Positions 18,190-27,049 of a stretch of DNA of 64,000 nucleotides are shown here, one piece after another. A model generated the notes under the pieces. That model ran no database searches, was not told the origin of the DNA, and worked only from the letters and a program-made list of their open reading frames with translations. The stretch comes from JAPOUP01 sp965201085 (lineage in GTDB: Bacteria > Pseudomonadota > Alphaproteobacteria > Rhodobacterales > Rhodobacteraceae), in assembly GCA_965201085.1 (NCBI GenBank), contig CBDAVS010000015.1, positions 186,001 through 250,000 of the forward strand. The letters are read 5' to 3'. The position numbers and the translations under genes are program-made. How positions within the stretch are numbered: position 1 is the stretch's first letter; the number at the start of each line of letters is the position of its first letter.

Positions 18190-19167
18190 TCAGTGCCTCG
18201 CCCCGGACGGCAGTCCGTTGTCTGCGATCAGTTCCCTGTAGCGCAGCCGCTTACCAACCCCGCCGTCCGCCATCGCGGCCATGATGCATATCGTGTCCCC
18301 TTCACGAAGGTTGTGGCGCGTTACGAACTCATCCACATACCGATGCATGTGCTTTCTGCTGAACTTGTGGAATGTGCCTTTGTGCGCCCGCTTGAGCATC
18401 GCCCAGAACGACTCTACGCCATTCGTATGCGCGTCGTCCCGCACGTATTCCCCGGAACTGTGGCGCACTGTTTCGTGCTGGCGCTTCATGCCTACGTATG
18501 ACGCGTTGTCGTCGGTATAGACCTGCGCTTTCGGTTCGGTGCGTTCCTCGACGAAGCCCTGAAGCGTCTTTGCCTTTGTGTCCGTCACCACCCTGGCGGC
18601 AACCTGGCCGGTGTCGCGGTCCTTGACGCCAGCCACTGCCGTCTTGCCAACCGTTCCACGTCCGGCCTTCAGTCTGTCATTCGCGTGCTTGTTCCGTTCC
18701 CTGCCGCCCATATAGGTTTCGTCGGCTTCCACGGGACCTACAAACGGAAGGCTGACTCCATCATCCTCAAGCGCCTTCCGCAGTCGCATGGCAAGGTGCC
18801 ATGCCGATTTCTGGGTTATCTCAAGATCGCGGTGCAGTTTCATGCTGGAAACCCCCTTGAGGTTTGTCGACATAAGGTAAATCGCGATCGCCCATACCTT
18901 GAAGCCCAGATTGGACGCTTCCATGCATGTTCCGGTGCGAACCGAAAACCGTTTGCGGCACCCCTTTTCCCTGCATCGGTAAGGCATCGTTTTGTGCTGG
19001 GCACCGGAAAGAACACGGACGGATCCGCAGTGTGGGCAGTGCGGACCTTCCGGCCAACGCTCTTTCACAAACCATTCCTCGGCGGCCGCGTCATCGGGAA
19101 ACATCATGAAAAGGCCTGTTAGGCTAATGCCTTTGCGGTGGTGCTTGCCAGGTGCTTTCTGTGCCAT
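18190..19167 (-). CDS. IS1595-family transposase
   Basis: Protein of 325 aa, intact. An N-terminal zinc ribbon (CPHCGS, then CREKGCRKRFSVRTGT) is followed by helix-turn-helix-like sequence (QKSAWHLAMRLR). A DDE-type ISXO2 domain follows (GPVEADETYMGGRERN, VYTDDNASYVGM, HTNGVESFWAMLKR, ending in the HMHRYVDEFVTRHN motif). It starts behind AAAGGA. Inverted repeats and an 8-bp duplication surround it, so it is the likely active enzyme moving the whole 2.7-kb unit. Confidence 0.95.
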   Translation of the reverse strand: MAQKAPGKHHRKGISLTGLFMMFPDDAAAEEWFVKERWPEGPHCPHCGSVRVLSGAQHKTMPYRCREKGCRKRFSVRTGTCMEASNLGFKVWAIAIYLMSTNLKGVSSMKLHRDLEITQKSAWHLAMRLRKALEDDGVSLPFVGPVEADETYMGGRERNKHANDRLKAGRGTVGKTAVAGVKDRDTGQVAARVVTDTKAKTLQGFVEERTEPKAQVYTDDNASYVGMKRQHETVRHSSGEYVRDDAHTNGVESFWAMLKRAHKGTFHKFSRKHMHRYVDEFVTRHNLREGDTICIMAAMADGGVGKRLRYRELIADNGLPSGARH

Positions 19168-19250
19168 GTCTGATTCCTTTCTTGGGCATCATTGTATATG
19201 CCGCTTATAAGGCAGTCAACAGAAAATGGGCACTATCGTATATAATCCCC

Positions 19251-19258
19251 TATCGTTA
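19251..19258. repeat. 8-bp target-site duplication TATCGTTA, right copy
   Basis: Direct copy of 16499-16506, abutting the right inverted repeat of the transposon. Confidence 0.93.
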
Positions 19259-19274
19259 CGCCTGAAAGCGTAAC
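19255..19274. promoter_or_regulatory. Palindrome GTTACGC-N6-GCGTAAC
   Basis: A perfect 7-6-7 inverted repeat overlapping the right target duplication. It shares its half-site with 16473-16479 on the other side of the transposon, so the insertion hit a repeated operator or an element end. Confidence 0.45.
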
Positions 19275-19773
19275 ACCCGCTTATCCTGTCAGGCGTACGG
19301 TTGCCATAAACCCAATCAGGCGTCTGCCTCCAGCCGTTGCCCGCCCTGACGGAAAGCGGCGCGGATGATGTCGTCCGGCGATGTGTCGAAGCTGACGTCC
19401 CGTTCAAGTCTGGCCTTGCTGGGTTGGTGGTTGCGGGCTTGACCCTGACTTCGGTCTCCCATAATCGCCGCGGTCGTCTGCGGAACCAGGTCCGCGCTCC
19501 TGCGTCCTTGGCGCCAAAGGTCGATTCCGTCCTCCCGCAGCGCACGAGAGTGGTCGAAGCGAACTCCTGGATGCACTGTGCGATCCCACGGGAGTACGGG
19601 AGTTCCCGGAGAAACCGATCGGTGGCCGATCACCCCGAAACCGGTGGACAGATGCCGCCTCAGGCGGCTTTCCTTCACTCGGAAAGATCCCGCTTGGATA
19701 TACCCTTCGGCGCAGGCAGGATGTCACGGGTCCCCGGCGGAAGAGCCTGCCACCCCTGCCCCACGGCCTGCCT
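19275..19773. other. Decayed coding remnant between transposon and nucleotidyltransferase
   Basis: No intact gene. Minus-strand fragments look protein-like but change frame (QTTAAIMGDRSQGQAR; KARLERDVSFDT, then DDIIRAAFRQGG, stop at 19316). They could be one broken gene between the nucleotidyltransferase and the ATPase, all in the same direction. No family recognised. Confidence 0.35.
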
Positions 19774-20763
19774 CTACGCAGGCCCGCGTTCCAGAAGCTC
19801 CTGCCAGGCGGACTCCAGATCATCCGGCCTGTCGGCGGCCAGAGCCTGAATCAGAATGCCGGCCTGGGCGAGGTCCTTCCGTGCCTTCGCCTGTCCGGCA
19901 TCGGAGCGGAGCCGCCCGCGCGACACGATGAGCTTGTGGACGGCGGAACTCTCCGGGGACGGAACCCTGACCGGCACCCCGGGGCCATGCAGGGCGACCG
20001 CCTCGGTTTCCCGGCATATCAGGAAATCCAGGAATCGAAGATAGCGCGCATGGCCCCTCAGGGCTTTCGGTTCAGCCGGCCCGCTCCTGTCAGGTCCGCC
20101 AAGGGGCGCCAGAACATCAACGGAGAACGTCGTCTCCCGCCCGCCCGCCCGGATCGCGTGGCGGCTGGCCAGACGGGAGTCGAAGGGCGAGGGAATCGCC
20201 TCGAACCGGGGGGCCGCCGTCCTGAGAACCGACAGGAGGTCCGCGTCGGTCCCGTGGCGGACCGCCACGGAAACCGCCGGAAACTGGCCGATGTCAACAT
20301 CTCCGGTGCGACCAAGCGCGCCAGGCATCCGGAAACCAGACACAGGCGCGTAGTGCTGGAAAGCGACGGAACCGACCGCCACGGCCCGCAGCAGGAACAC
20401 CCCGGCATCGGCCAGAGCCGCCAGCACGTTCCCGCTGATCCCGTCCGGTGCCGGAAGCCTCGCCGCCCCGCAGCGCCCGAACCATCTCGATCCTGTCCTT
20501 CCTCGCCGCCGCCAGGTCTTTCCGGGCCTCTATCCGCCGCCGAAGGGCCGGAGTGTCCGGCCCGAGATACCGTGCCGGGGGCCGGTTCCCGGTCCTTCCA
20601 CCGATGGGACCGTCAGCGGTCGCCAGTACCAATAGTCCCGGCCCTTGACCCGGTGCATGTAAGGCGTTCCTCCGGTCGCCGCCATTTCGTGGAAGTCGCC
20701 GGCCCAGGCCCTGTCCGCAAGGTCCGCATATAGCGTATGGATGGGATCCCGGCAGTCGTTCAA
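19774..20763 (-). pseudogene. GSU2403-type nucleotidyltransferase-fold protein, frameshifted
   Basis: Pieces in three frames make one protein when joined. The N-terminal DPIHTLYADLADRAWAGDF, then GGTPYMHRVKGRDYWYWR, starts at TTG 20763. A middle part has LRRRIEARKDLAAARKDRIEMVRAL. The C-terminal two thirds starts near 20427 (AVAVGSVAFQHYAPVSGFR, GRTGDVDIGQFP, FLDFLICRETEAVALHGPGV, AVHKLIVSRGR). The GDVDIG acidic pair matches the nucleotidyltransferase active site of the GSU2403 fold family. Frame changes lie near 20590 and 20430. The family resembles enzymes of toxin-antitoxin or phage-defence type, but its role is unknown. Confidence 0.6.
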
Positions 20764-21565
20764 GGGAGTTCACGGCATGGCTCACGGCATCGGTTATGGA
20801 CAGATTCCGATGTGGTCCATTCGGAAAATGATCCAGACAGAGCATCAACCGGGAACTGTGAAAATCGTCTGACCGGAACCGAGTTACGCGGATTTGACCG
20901 GGTGTGTCCATTCCGACCATATTGAGGAACCGATCCTGAGACGCGCGCGCAACCAGTCCGGTCGTTTGAATTCACACCGCGTTTGGCTGTTGTTCGGGGT
21001 TCGCAGCGCCTGTCTGAATCACCTCGATCGCTCTCCACATACGCAGGCAACTCGTCCGACCGTTCACGTGGTCACTGATAACAGACTCGCGTCCAATCCC
21101 GACAGTTCGCTCGATCCGCCGGTCGGGCCCGCGCCAGCGGGTGCTCCCCACCGGTTTTCTCCATACGCTTCCGAAAAATACATTGACGTTGGGTATTCGA
21201 AAGCCCGCCTGCCCGGTCGGTGTCTCGGCCCCGTCCGGTACCCTCTTGTAACGCTCGCCAAATCCGTGACGTGGCGTTCCCTCCTTTTTCTCACTGTTCC
21301 AGTCGTGCGAGGTAGGGGTCGGGAACGTCCACGACACCATGGATATTGAAAATGCGACCGTCACGAACGCCTCGCTCTCGACATCGCACCGCGTTCAGGG
21401 CCGCTCCGCGTCTATCCGCAGAAATCTTCATCGAAGGCTTGAAACGCCGATTTCCCCTACCCACATCCCTGTTGTCGAACGCCAATGCCGGGTTCGACAT
21501 GACGAAGCGGCCCGTCCCTTAAGGGAGGGTCAAATATCAGTTATCGCTCAATGGAGGATGACCCC
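20764..21565. other. Intergenic region upstream of hsp20
   Basis: No recognisable gene on either strand. The right end must hold the hsp20 promoter. A CCCTTAAGGG palindrome near 21512 lies about 50 bp before the start. Neither a clear heat-shock sigma promoter nor a ROSE-type RNA thermometer could be assigned by eye. Confidence 0.4.
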
Positions 21566-22051
21566 ATGCACAATCTAGACTTTACCCCCCTTTTTCGTGC
21601 CACCGTCGGCTTTGATCGAATCGCCGACATGATGGATCGTGTTCTCTCCGCAGAGGTCGCGGAACCGACTTACCCGCCCTACAACATCGAGAAGAAATCC
21701 GGTGACGCCTACCGGATCTCGCTCGCGGTCGCGGGCTTCGCGGAGAGTGAGCTTTCCATCGAACTCCGGGAAAACGCGCTGATCGTCTCAGCCAGAAAAG
21801 GTGGCGAGGAGAACGGGCGCACTTACCTGCACCGCGGGATCGCCACCCGCGCTTTCGAACGCCGGTTCCAGTTGGCAGATCACATCCGCGTCACGGGGGC
21901 GACCCACGAGAACGGTATGCTTCACATCGATCTCGTTCGCGAAATCCCGGAAGCGTTGAAGCCACGTAGGATCTCGATCGCCAGCGGTCAGACGGTCGAC
22001 GTGAAGACCGTCGAGGCCGGAGCGAAAGAGCCTGCCGCGAAGGCCGCCTGA
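21566..22051 (+). CDS. Small heat-shock protein, Hsp20/IbpA family
   Basis: Protein of 161 aa. The N-terminus (DFTPLFRATVGFDRIADMMDR) is the IbpA-type class A start. The alpha-crystallin domain follows (YPPYNIEKKSGDAYRISLAVAG), then YLHRGIATRAFERRFQLADH and GMLHIDLVREIPE, ending in a PRRI segment akin to the IXI tail motif. It binds unfolding proteins without ATP and hands them to DnaK/ClpB. The ATG at 21566 lies 8 bases after GGAGG; the upstream in-frame ATG at 21551 overlaps that site. A terminator follows. Confidence 0.95.
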   Translation: MHNLDFTPLFRATVGFDRIADMMDRVLSAEVAEPTYPPYNIEKKSGDAYRISLAVAGFAESELSIELRENALIVSARKGGEENGRTYLHRGIATRAFERRFQLADHIRVTGATHENGMLHIDLVREIPEALKPRRISIASGQTVDVKTVEAGAKEPAAKAA

Positions 22052-22075
22052 TCCTCATTGGATACATGGCATCGG

Positions 22076-22105
22076 AGGCGCGCGTCGACAGATGCGCGCC
22101 TTTTG
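22076..22105 (+). terminator. Rho-independent terminator after hsp20
   Basis: An 8-bp stem AGGCGCGC/GCGCGCCT with a 10-base loop, followed by TTTT, 25 bp after the hsp20 stop. Confidence 0.8.
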
Positions 22106-22178
22106 TATGGGCAATGTTCCGAATTCGGGTGCCAAGGCGCGGATGAATCGGAGACCGGGCGTGATGGTCCGGGCATAA

Positions 22179-23136
22179 GAGTTTGAATCATAAGTCACTG
22201 ATATCATTAAACTATTGTTTTTCATGGAGTTGACGCCCTCGCCACCCGCCTGAGCAGGAACCGGCAGGCGGCCAGCTGCGCCCATGCCAGCGAGTTCTCA
22301 CTGAGCCTTTCGTAATCTTTCGACAGGCGGCGGCACCGGCCCATCCAGGCGAAGGTCCGCTCCACGACCCACCGGCGGTAGAGAACAGTGAACCCTTTGA
22401 CATTCTTCGGTTTTTCGACGATCCTGATCACGTCCGGCAACCCCATCCCCTCAAGCCGCTCCCGCAGCTTCGGACCCGGGTGGCCACCGTCGGCGAACAG
22501 CCTACACACCGTGGGCACCGTCTCCAGCAGCTTCGCGATCAGGTCCGGCGCCCCGTCCCGGTCCTGGATGTCGGCGGTGTGAACCGTCATGACGATCGGT
22601 GTGCCGTCGGCGTCCACGATCAGGTGCCTTTTCCTCCCCTTCACCTTCTTCCCGGCGTCGTAGCCGCGGGGCCCGCCGCTCTCCGTGGTCTTCACCGACT
22701 GGCTGTCGATCGAGGCGGCGGTCGGCTCCGCGGAGCGCCCCGAACACCGCCGCGCGAGGTCCCGGAGACGATGCACGAGACGCTCCAGGAGCCCGCTCCG
22801 CCGCCATGCGTAAAAATAGTTCCGGTCGGTGGAAAACGGTGGATATCCAGAGGGTAACGCGCGCCACTGGCATCCCGTGGACAGGATATACTGGACCGCG
22901 TCGAACACCGACCGAAGGTCGACCTCGCGCGGCCGTCCCATCCTTCCCTGCTTCGGCAGCATCGGCTCGATGATGGTCCATTCGGCGTCGGTCAGATCGT
23001 TTTGACTGTGGTCGTCCGGGCGCTTATGGATCTGTTGGGTGGTCCTGTTCCAGGGCATGGCTCTCTCCGTATTTGGTTGTGTTCACCAACCGGAATGCCA
23101 CATCCTGCGGGACCACTCAACTTATGGAACAAACTC
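22179..23136 (-). mobile_element. IS5-family (IS1031-like) element, copy 2, intact
   Basis: 958 bp, terminal repeats GAGTTTGAATCATAAGT / ACTTATGGAACAAACTC, flanked by TAA at 22176-22178 and 23137-23139 (TNA duplication). The single transposase frame is whole. It inserted downstream of hsp20 without breaking a gene. Confidence 0.95.
22222..23058 (-). CDS. IS5-family transposase (copy 2)
   Basis: Protein of 278 aa. The N-terminal DUF4096-type region (NDLTDAEWTIIEPMLPKQGRMG) leads to the DDE domain. The catalytic acids are visible in SIDSQSVKTTES, CRLFADGGHPGP and WVVERTFAWMGR. It differs from the tandem copies at a few sites, e.g. GGHPGPKLRERLEGMGLPDV against GGYAGPKLRDRLEGMGLSNV. The gene is complete and probably functional. 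Confidence 0.95.
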   Translation of the reverse strand: MPWNRTTQQIHKRPDDHSQNDLTDAEWTIIEPMLPKQGRMGRPREVDLRSVFDAVQYILSTGCQWRALPSGYPPFSTDRNYFYAWRRSGLLERLVHRLRDLARRCSGRSAEPTAASIDSQSVKTTESGGPRGYDAGKKVKGRKRHLIVDADGTPIVMTVHTADIQDRDGAPDLIAKLLETVPTVCRLFADGGHPGPKLRERLEGMGLPDVIRIVEKPKNVKGFTVLYRRWVVERTFAWMGRCRRLSKDYERLSENSLAWAQLAACRFLLRRVARASTP

Positions 23137-23378
23137 TAAGTCCGGTCGCATTCCCCCTATCGGCATCGGATCGTCTCTGTGATTGCCCATACGGGCGGCA
23201 ATTCACCGGGAGCAAGGGATTGGGGCAGGGGCAGGCATCCCCGCATAGCGTGGTCTACCCGATCGACGACAGTTGGTGGTGCTCTCCTTATCGATGCATC
23301 ATCAATCAATCGCAGCTGCTCCGACCTGAGACCGCAGTGGTAGACCCGTATAAGTGACGTCCACCGTCGCCGTCCCTG

Positions 23379-24866
23379 TCATTCCCCTCGGACGCTGAGA
23401 CAGACGTATTTCATCTCCAGATAGTCCTCGATACCGTGGCGGGAACCCTCTCGGCCAAGCCCGGACTGCTTCACACCCCCAAACGGTGCGATCTCGGTCG
23501 AGATAATCCCGGTATTCACGCCGACGATCCCGTATTCCAACGCCTCCTGTACCCGCGTGATCCGCGAAATATCCGAGGCGTAGAAATAAGCCGCCAATCC
23601 AAAGATCGTGTCATTGGCCATGGCGATGATTTCGTCTTCCGACTCAAACCGGAAGAGCGGGGCAAGCGGCCCGAAGGTCTCTTCCCGCGCGACCGCCATG
23701 TCCTGGGTTACGTCGGTCAGTATCGTCGGTTCGTAGAACAGGCCACCAAGACCATGCCGGCCACCGCCAAGTGTGACCGCCGCGCCCTTGGACTTCGCGT
23801 CGCCGATATGCTCGTCGACCTTGTTTACCGCCGCCGTGTCGATAAGCGGACCCAGCACCGTGTCCACCTCCATCCCGTCGCCCACCTTCAATTTCGTGAC
23901 AGCTGAGGAAAGCTTTTCGGCAAAAGCGTCATAGACCCCCGACTGAACGTAGATGCGGTTGGCGCAGACGCAGGTCTGGCCGTTATTGCGGAATTTGCAG
24001 GCGATGGCTCCCTCGGTCGCCGCGTCAAGATCCGCGTCATCGAACACGATGAATGGGGCGTTCCCGCCCAGTTCCATCGAGCATTTCATAACCTGATCCG
24101 CCGCCTGACGCAGAAGAATGCGTCCAACTTCCGTGGAGCCGGTGAAGCTCAGTTTCCGTACAGTCGGGTTCTCGCAGAACTCTTTCCCGATTCCCGAAGA
24201 GTCGGTTGACGGGATTATCGAAACAACGCCTTTGGGAATGCCCGCGCGGTCGGCAAGCACACCGAGAGCCAATGCGGAAAGCGGAGTGAGTGTCGGCGGA
24301 CGGACGATGATCGGGCACCCCGCCGCCAGGGCTGGACCGACTTTCCGTGTGATCATCGCATTGGGGAAATTCCACGGCGTGATCGCGGCGCAGACACCGA
24401 TTGGCTGCCGTAACACCGTAATCCTCTTGTCCGGCTGTTGGCCCGGGATGGTTTCGCCGTAGATTCGCTTGGCTTCCTCCGCAAACCACTCGATGAAACT
24501 CGCACCATACAATATCTCGCCACTGGCTTCCGCCAGCGGCTTGCCCTGCTCGGCGGTCAGGATAGTGGCGAGATCGTCTGCGTTCGCCACCATGAGATCG
24601 AACCAGGCTCGCAGTATGTTCGAGCGCTCCTTCGCGGTGCATGCGGTCCATCCCTTCATCGCGTCCTCGGCGGAAGATATCGCTCGGGCCGTCTCCGCGC
24701 GGCCAAGGTTCGCCACTTGTGCGATGACATCTCCACGTGCGGGATTCACGACGTCGAACGTGCGGGAGTCGTCGCCATTCACCCACTCTCCGGCGAGATA
24801 CGCTTTGGTTGCCAGCAGTGAGGGATCATTGAGACGGGCGGACAGGTCGGTTGAGGTGTCAAGCAT
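23379..24866 (-). CDS. Succinate-semialdehyde dehydrogenase-like aldehyde dehydrogenase
   Basis: Protein of 495 aa of the GabD type. The start at 24866 follows GAGGAAAC; the frame is open further upstream but without homology. ALDH landmarks: ITPWNFP with Asn166, MELGGNAPF with Glu265, and GQTCVCANR with the nucleophile Cys299. The usual nucleotide-binding lysine of VKPA is replaced by arginine (IIVRPPTLTP, Arg189) and the alanine by proline, which is unusual. In this cluster it could oxidise a semialdehyde from sugar-acid breakdown such as 2-oxoglutarate semialdehyde or succinic semialdehyde; which one cannot be told. Confidence 0.85.
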   Translation of the reverse strand: MLDTSTDLSARLNDPSLLATKAYLAGEWVNGDDSRTFDVVNPARGDVIAQVANLGRAETARAISSAEDAMKGWTACTAKERSNILRAWFDLMVANADDLATILTAEQGKPLAEASGEILYGASFIEWFAEEAKRIYGETIPGQQPDKRITVLRQPIGVCAAITPWNFPNAMITRKVGPALAAGCPIIVRPPTLTPLSALALGVLADRAGIPKGVVSIIPSTDSSGIGKEFCENPTVRKLSFTGSTEVGRILLRQAADQVMKCSMELGGNAPFIVFDDADLDAATEGAIACKFRNNGQTCVCANRIYVQSGVYDAFAEKLSSAVTKLKVGDGMEVDTVLGPLIDTAAVNKVDEHIGDAKSKGAAVTLGGGRHGLGGLFYEPTILTDVTQDMAVAREETFGPLAPLFRFESEDEIIAMANDTIFGLAAYFYASDISRITRVQEALEYGIVGVNTGIISTEIAPFGGVKQSGLGREGSRHGIEDYLEMKYVCLSVRGE

Positions 24867-25230
24867 AGCGGTTTCCTCAAGTGATTTGTCGTAGGTGGAA
24901 ATTGACGCGATATCGACGATGGCTGCAAGGGTGCGAACGGGCACCGTGATGATCAGTGATGAAGACCATATTCGGATGCGGTGACGAGCCCATGGAATGG
25001 GTCCATTGTGCGCAGGAGAGTGACCGCCCGACTCTGGAACGTGAGCGTTGTGCCACATCGCCGCGTGATCGCTCGATGTACGTGGTGAGGTTTTCGTGGA
25101 GGAAAGAGCCGGGTGTCCGGAAACCTGACCTTCGGCGCTGGATTCCCGCCTTTGGCATCCATGGCAGATGGAATGGACCTTGGATTCCGGGAACGGCACA
25201 GAATCGCCCCATTCAGCCGCTCCGACATTC
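24867..25230. other. Intergenic region between the aldehyde and hydroxyacid dehydrogenase genes
   Basis: 364 bp with no recognisable gene; open frames here show no family features. It may contain the promoter of the aldehyde dehydrogenase gene. Confidence 0.4.
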
Positions 25231-26196
25231 TCAGCAAGTGCGCGTCACCGGAATGGCGCTGCATTCCGGTACCGGAGTTAAGGCTTTGCCCGTGGTATGG
25301 AACCGGATGAGATTCTCGACGGCAAGATCGCCCATCGCATCCCGGGTTTCGACCGTTGCACTGGCGACATGCGGTAGCAGGGTCGCGTTCTCCAATGCCA
25401 GCAGTTCGGGCGGCACATCCGGCTCTTTGGCGAACACATCGATCCCCGCCTTGCCGAGGCGACCCTCCCTCAAAGCCGAGATCAGTTCGGGTTCGTCCAC
25501 GATTGAGCCACGGCCAATGTTAATGAAAGTTCCGTCAGGCCCCAATGCGTCCATTACGCTTCGGTTGACGATGCCGTTTGTGGACTCGCTTCCCGGTGCG
25601 ACGCAGATCAGGATATCACATTCCTGGGCCATTTCGACCAAATCGTCGAAATACCTGTAAGCCACGTCGCGCCGGTTTCGGTTGTGATAGACGATCTCCA
25701 CTCCGAAAACCGCGAGTTTTTCCGCCAGGGTTAGACCGATGCGTCCAAGTCCGAGAATGCCAACCGTTTTACCGCGAACGGCGCCGGATAGAGGCACATC
25801 GCCTTCGATGGGCCATCGACCGGACCGGATATGCGCGTTGTCGGCGACGAAATTCCGGGATGTGGTCAACATCAGAAGGATCGCCGTATTGGCCACGTCA
25901 TCGTTCAGGACATCTCTGGTATGGGTTACGACAATGCCGCGTCTCACGGCCGCTTCGACATCGATCATGTCGTAGCCGACACCGCAGTTCGAGATGATGC
26001 GCAGTCTCGGCAGTGCATTTATCAGCGACGCCGGAACATCAAGTCCATTGACATAAATGCATTCGACCAGAGAACTTTCCATCGGTGGAACGGTCTCATG
26101 TCCGGTATCCATGTGACGGATCTCGAATACTTCCGTCAACCGGTCCAGCATCCGATCCGTCGCCGGACCGATCATTAACAAGAAGGGACGGTTCAT
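25231..26196 (-). CDS. D-isomer-specific 2-hydroxyacid dehydrogenase (glyoxylate/hydroxypyruvate reductase-like)
   Basis: Protein of 321 aa. It contains RIISNCGVGYD, the NAD(P) loop GKTVGILGLGRIG, and the catalytic set Arg (INIGRGSIVDE), Glu (DVFAKEPDVP) and His (ATLLPHVASAT). The residues after the GxGxxG loop (VYHNRN) suggest NADPH use, as in GhrB relatives. The start overlaps the stop of the FAH-family gene by 3-4 bases, so the two are co-translated. It probably interconverts glyoxylate and glycolate, or hydroxypyruvate and glycerate. Confidence 0.9.
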   Translation of the reverse strand: MNRPFLLMIGPATDRMLDRLTEVFEIRHMDTGHETVPPMESSLVECIYVNGLDVPASLINALPRLRIISNCGVGYDMIDVEAAVRRGIVVTHTRDVLNDDVANTAILLMLTTSRNFVADNAHIRSGRWPIEGDVPLSGAVRGKTVGILGLGRIGLTLAEKLAVFGVEIVYHNRNRRDVAYRYFDDLVEMAQECDILICVAPGSESTNGIVNRSVMDALGPDGTFINIGRGSIVDEPELISALREGRLGKAGIDVFAKEPDVPPELLALENATLLPHVASATVETRDAMGDLAVENLIRFHTTGKALTPVPECSAIPVTRTC

Positions 26197-27038
26197 GGAT
26201 CCTCACGCACGATCTGGGTCTGCTTCCCAAGGCCGTCGATCCAGACATCCATGCGATCCCCTGCCTTCAGGTAGGTTGGATTGACCATCCCGAGCGCAAC
26301 GCCGGGAGGCGTTCCAGTGGAAATGACATCGCCGGGATGCAGCGTCATCAAATGGGATAGATGCGAAATGATCTGCGCCACGGTGAAGATCATCGTTTTC
26401 GTGTTGCCGGTTTGCCGGCGCTCTCCGTTCACGTCGAGCCACATGTCAAGATTCTGGGGGTTGGGGATTTCGTCGCGCGTCACCAGCCACGGACCGGTCG
26501 GCCCGAATGTGTCACAGGACTTGCCTTTGGTCCATTGACCGGAGATCTTCGCCTGAAAATGGCGCTCGCTCACGTCGTTGCAGACACAGTAACCCGCCAC
26601 ATGGTTCAGCGCCGCGGTTTCGGATACGTATTTCGCCGTCGTGCCAATGATGACGCCAAGCTCGACCTCCCAGTCGGTATGTGTCGAACCACGGGGCATC
26701 ACCACATCATCATTGGGGCCTGATATGGCGGAGTTCGCTTTCATGAACAGGATAGGATGATCGGGAGGCGTGGCACCGGTCTCGGCGGCATGGTCGGAAT
26801 AGTTGAGGCCGATGCACATATACTTGCCTATATTCCCGACACAGGGACCGATTCGTGGATTGTCCGTTACCGGTCGAAGCGAGGCCGCGTCGACCGCGCG
26901 AAGTCGGTCAAGGCCGGCGTCGTCCAGTACCTCACCGGATATATCGGCCACATGATCGCTCAGATCGCGGAGCGCACCATTTTCGTCGATCAGCCCCGGG
27001 GCTTCCTCACCTGATTCTCCATAGCGAACGAGCTTCAT
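26193..27038 (-). CDS. Fumarylacetoacetate hydrolase-family protein (candidate 2,4-diketo-3-deoxy-aldonate hydrolase)
   Basis: Protein of 281 aa. The start at 27038 follows GAGGAG. FAH fold motifs: CIGLNYSDHAAETG, PILFMKANSAISGPND, the metal-binding THTDWEVELGVIIG, VCNDVSERHFQ, and the C-terminal HPGDVISTGTPPGV. It is of the short FAH class that includes LRA6-type hydrolases splitting 2,4-diketo-3-deoxy acids to pyruvate plus a hydroxyacid, and other C-C hydrolases. Its place between a dehydratase and a hydroxyacid dehydrogenase supports the sugar-acid reading; substrate is inferred. Confidence 0.88.
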   Translation of the reverse strand: MKLVRYGESGEEAPGLIDENGALRDLSDHVADISGEVLDDAGLDRLRAVDAASLRPVTDNPRIGPCVGNIGKYMCIGLNYSDHAAETGATPPDHPILFMKANSAISGPNDDVVMPRGSTHTDWEVELGVIIGTTAKYVSETAALNHVAGYCVCNDVSERHFQAKISGQWTKGKSCDTFGPTGPWLVTRDEIPNPQNLDMWLDVNGERRQTGNTKTMIFTVAQIISHLSHLMTLHPGDVISTGTPPGVALGMVNPTYLKAGDRMDVWIDGLGKQTQIVREDP

Positions 27039-27049
27039 TCGATCTCTCC

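Larger units (their letters stand above)
16507..19250 (-). mobile_element. IS1595-family transposon with methyltransferase-HNH and small passenger gene
   Basis: A 2744-bp unit bounded by 24-bp inverted repeats (16507-16530 and 19227-19250; 23 of 24 positions match) and by an 8-bp direct repeat, TATCGTTA. It holds, in one leftward run, the transposase, a beta-class DNA methyltransferase fused to an HNH domain, and a 65-aa ORF. IS1595 members with passenger genes are known as a group. The ends and duplication are perfect enough to suggest recent insertion, although the methyltransferase frame is damaged. Confidence 0.93.

Noticed and set aside
24867..25199. 111-residue N-terminal extension of the GabD-like protein
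   Set aside because: A good ribosome site precedes the ATG at 24866, and the extension has no ALDH features.
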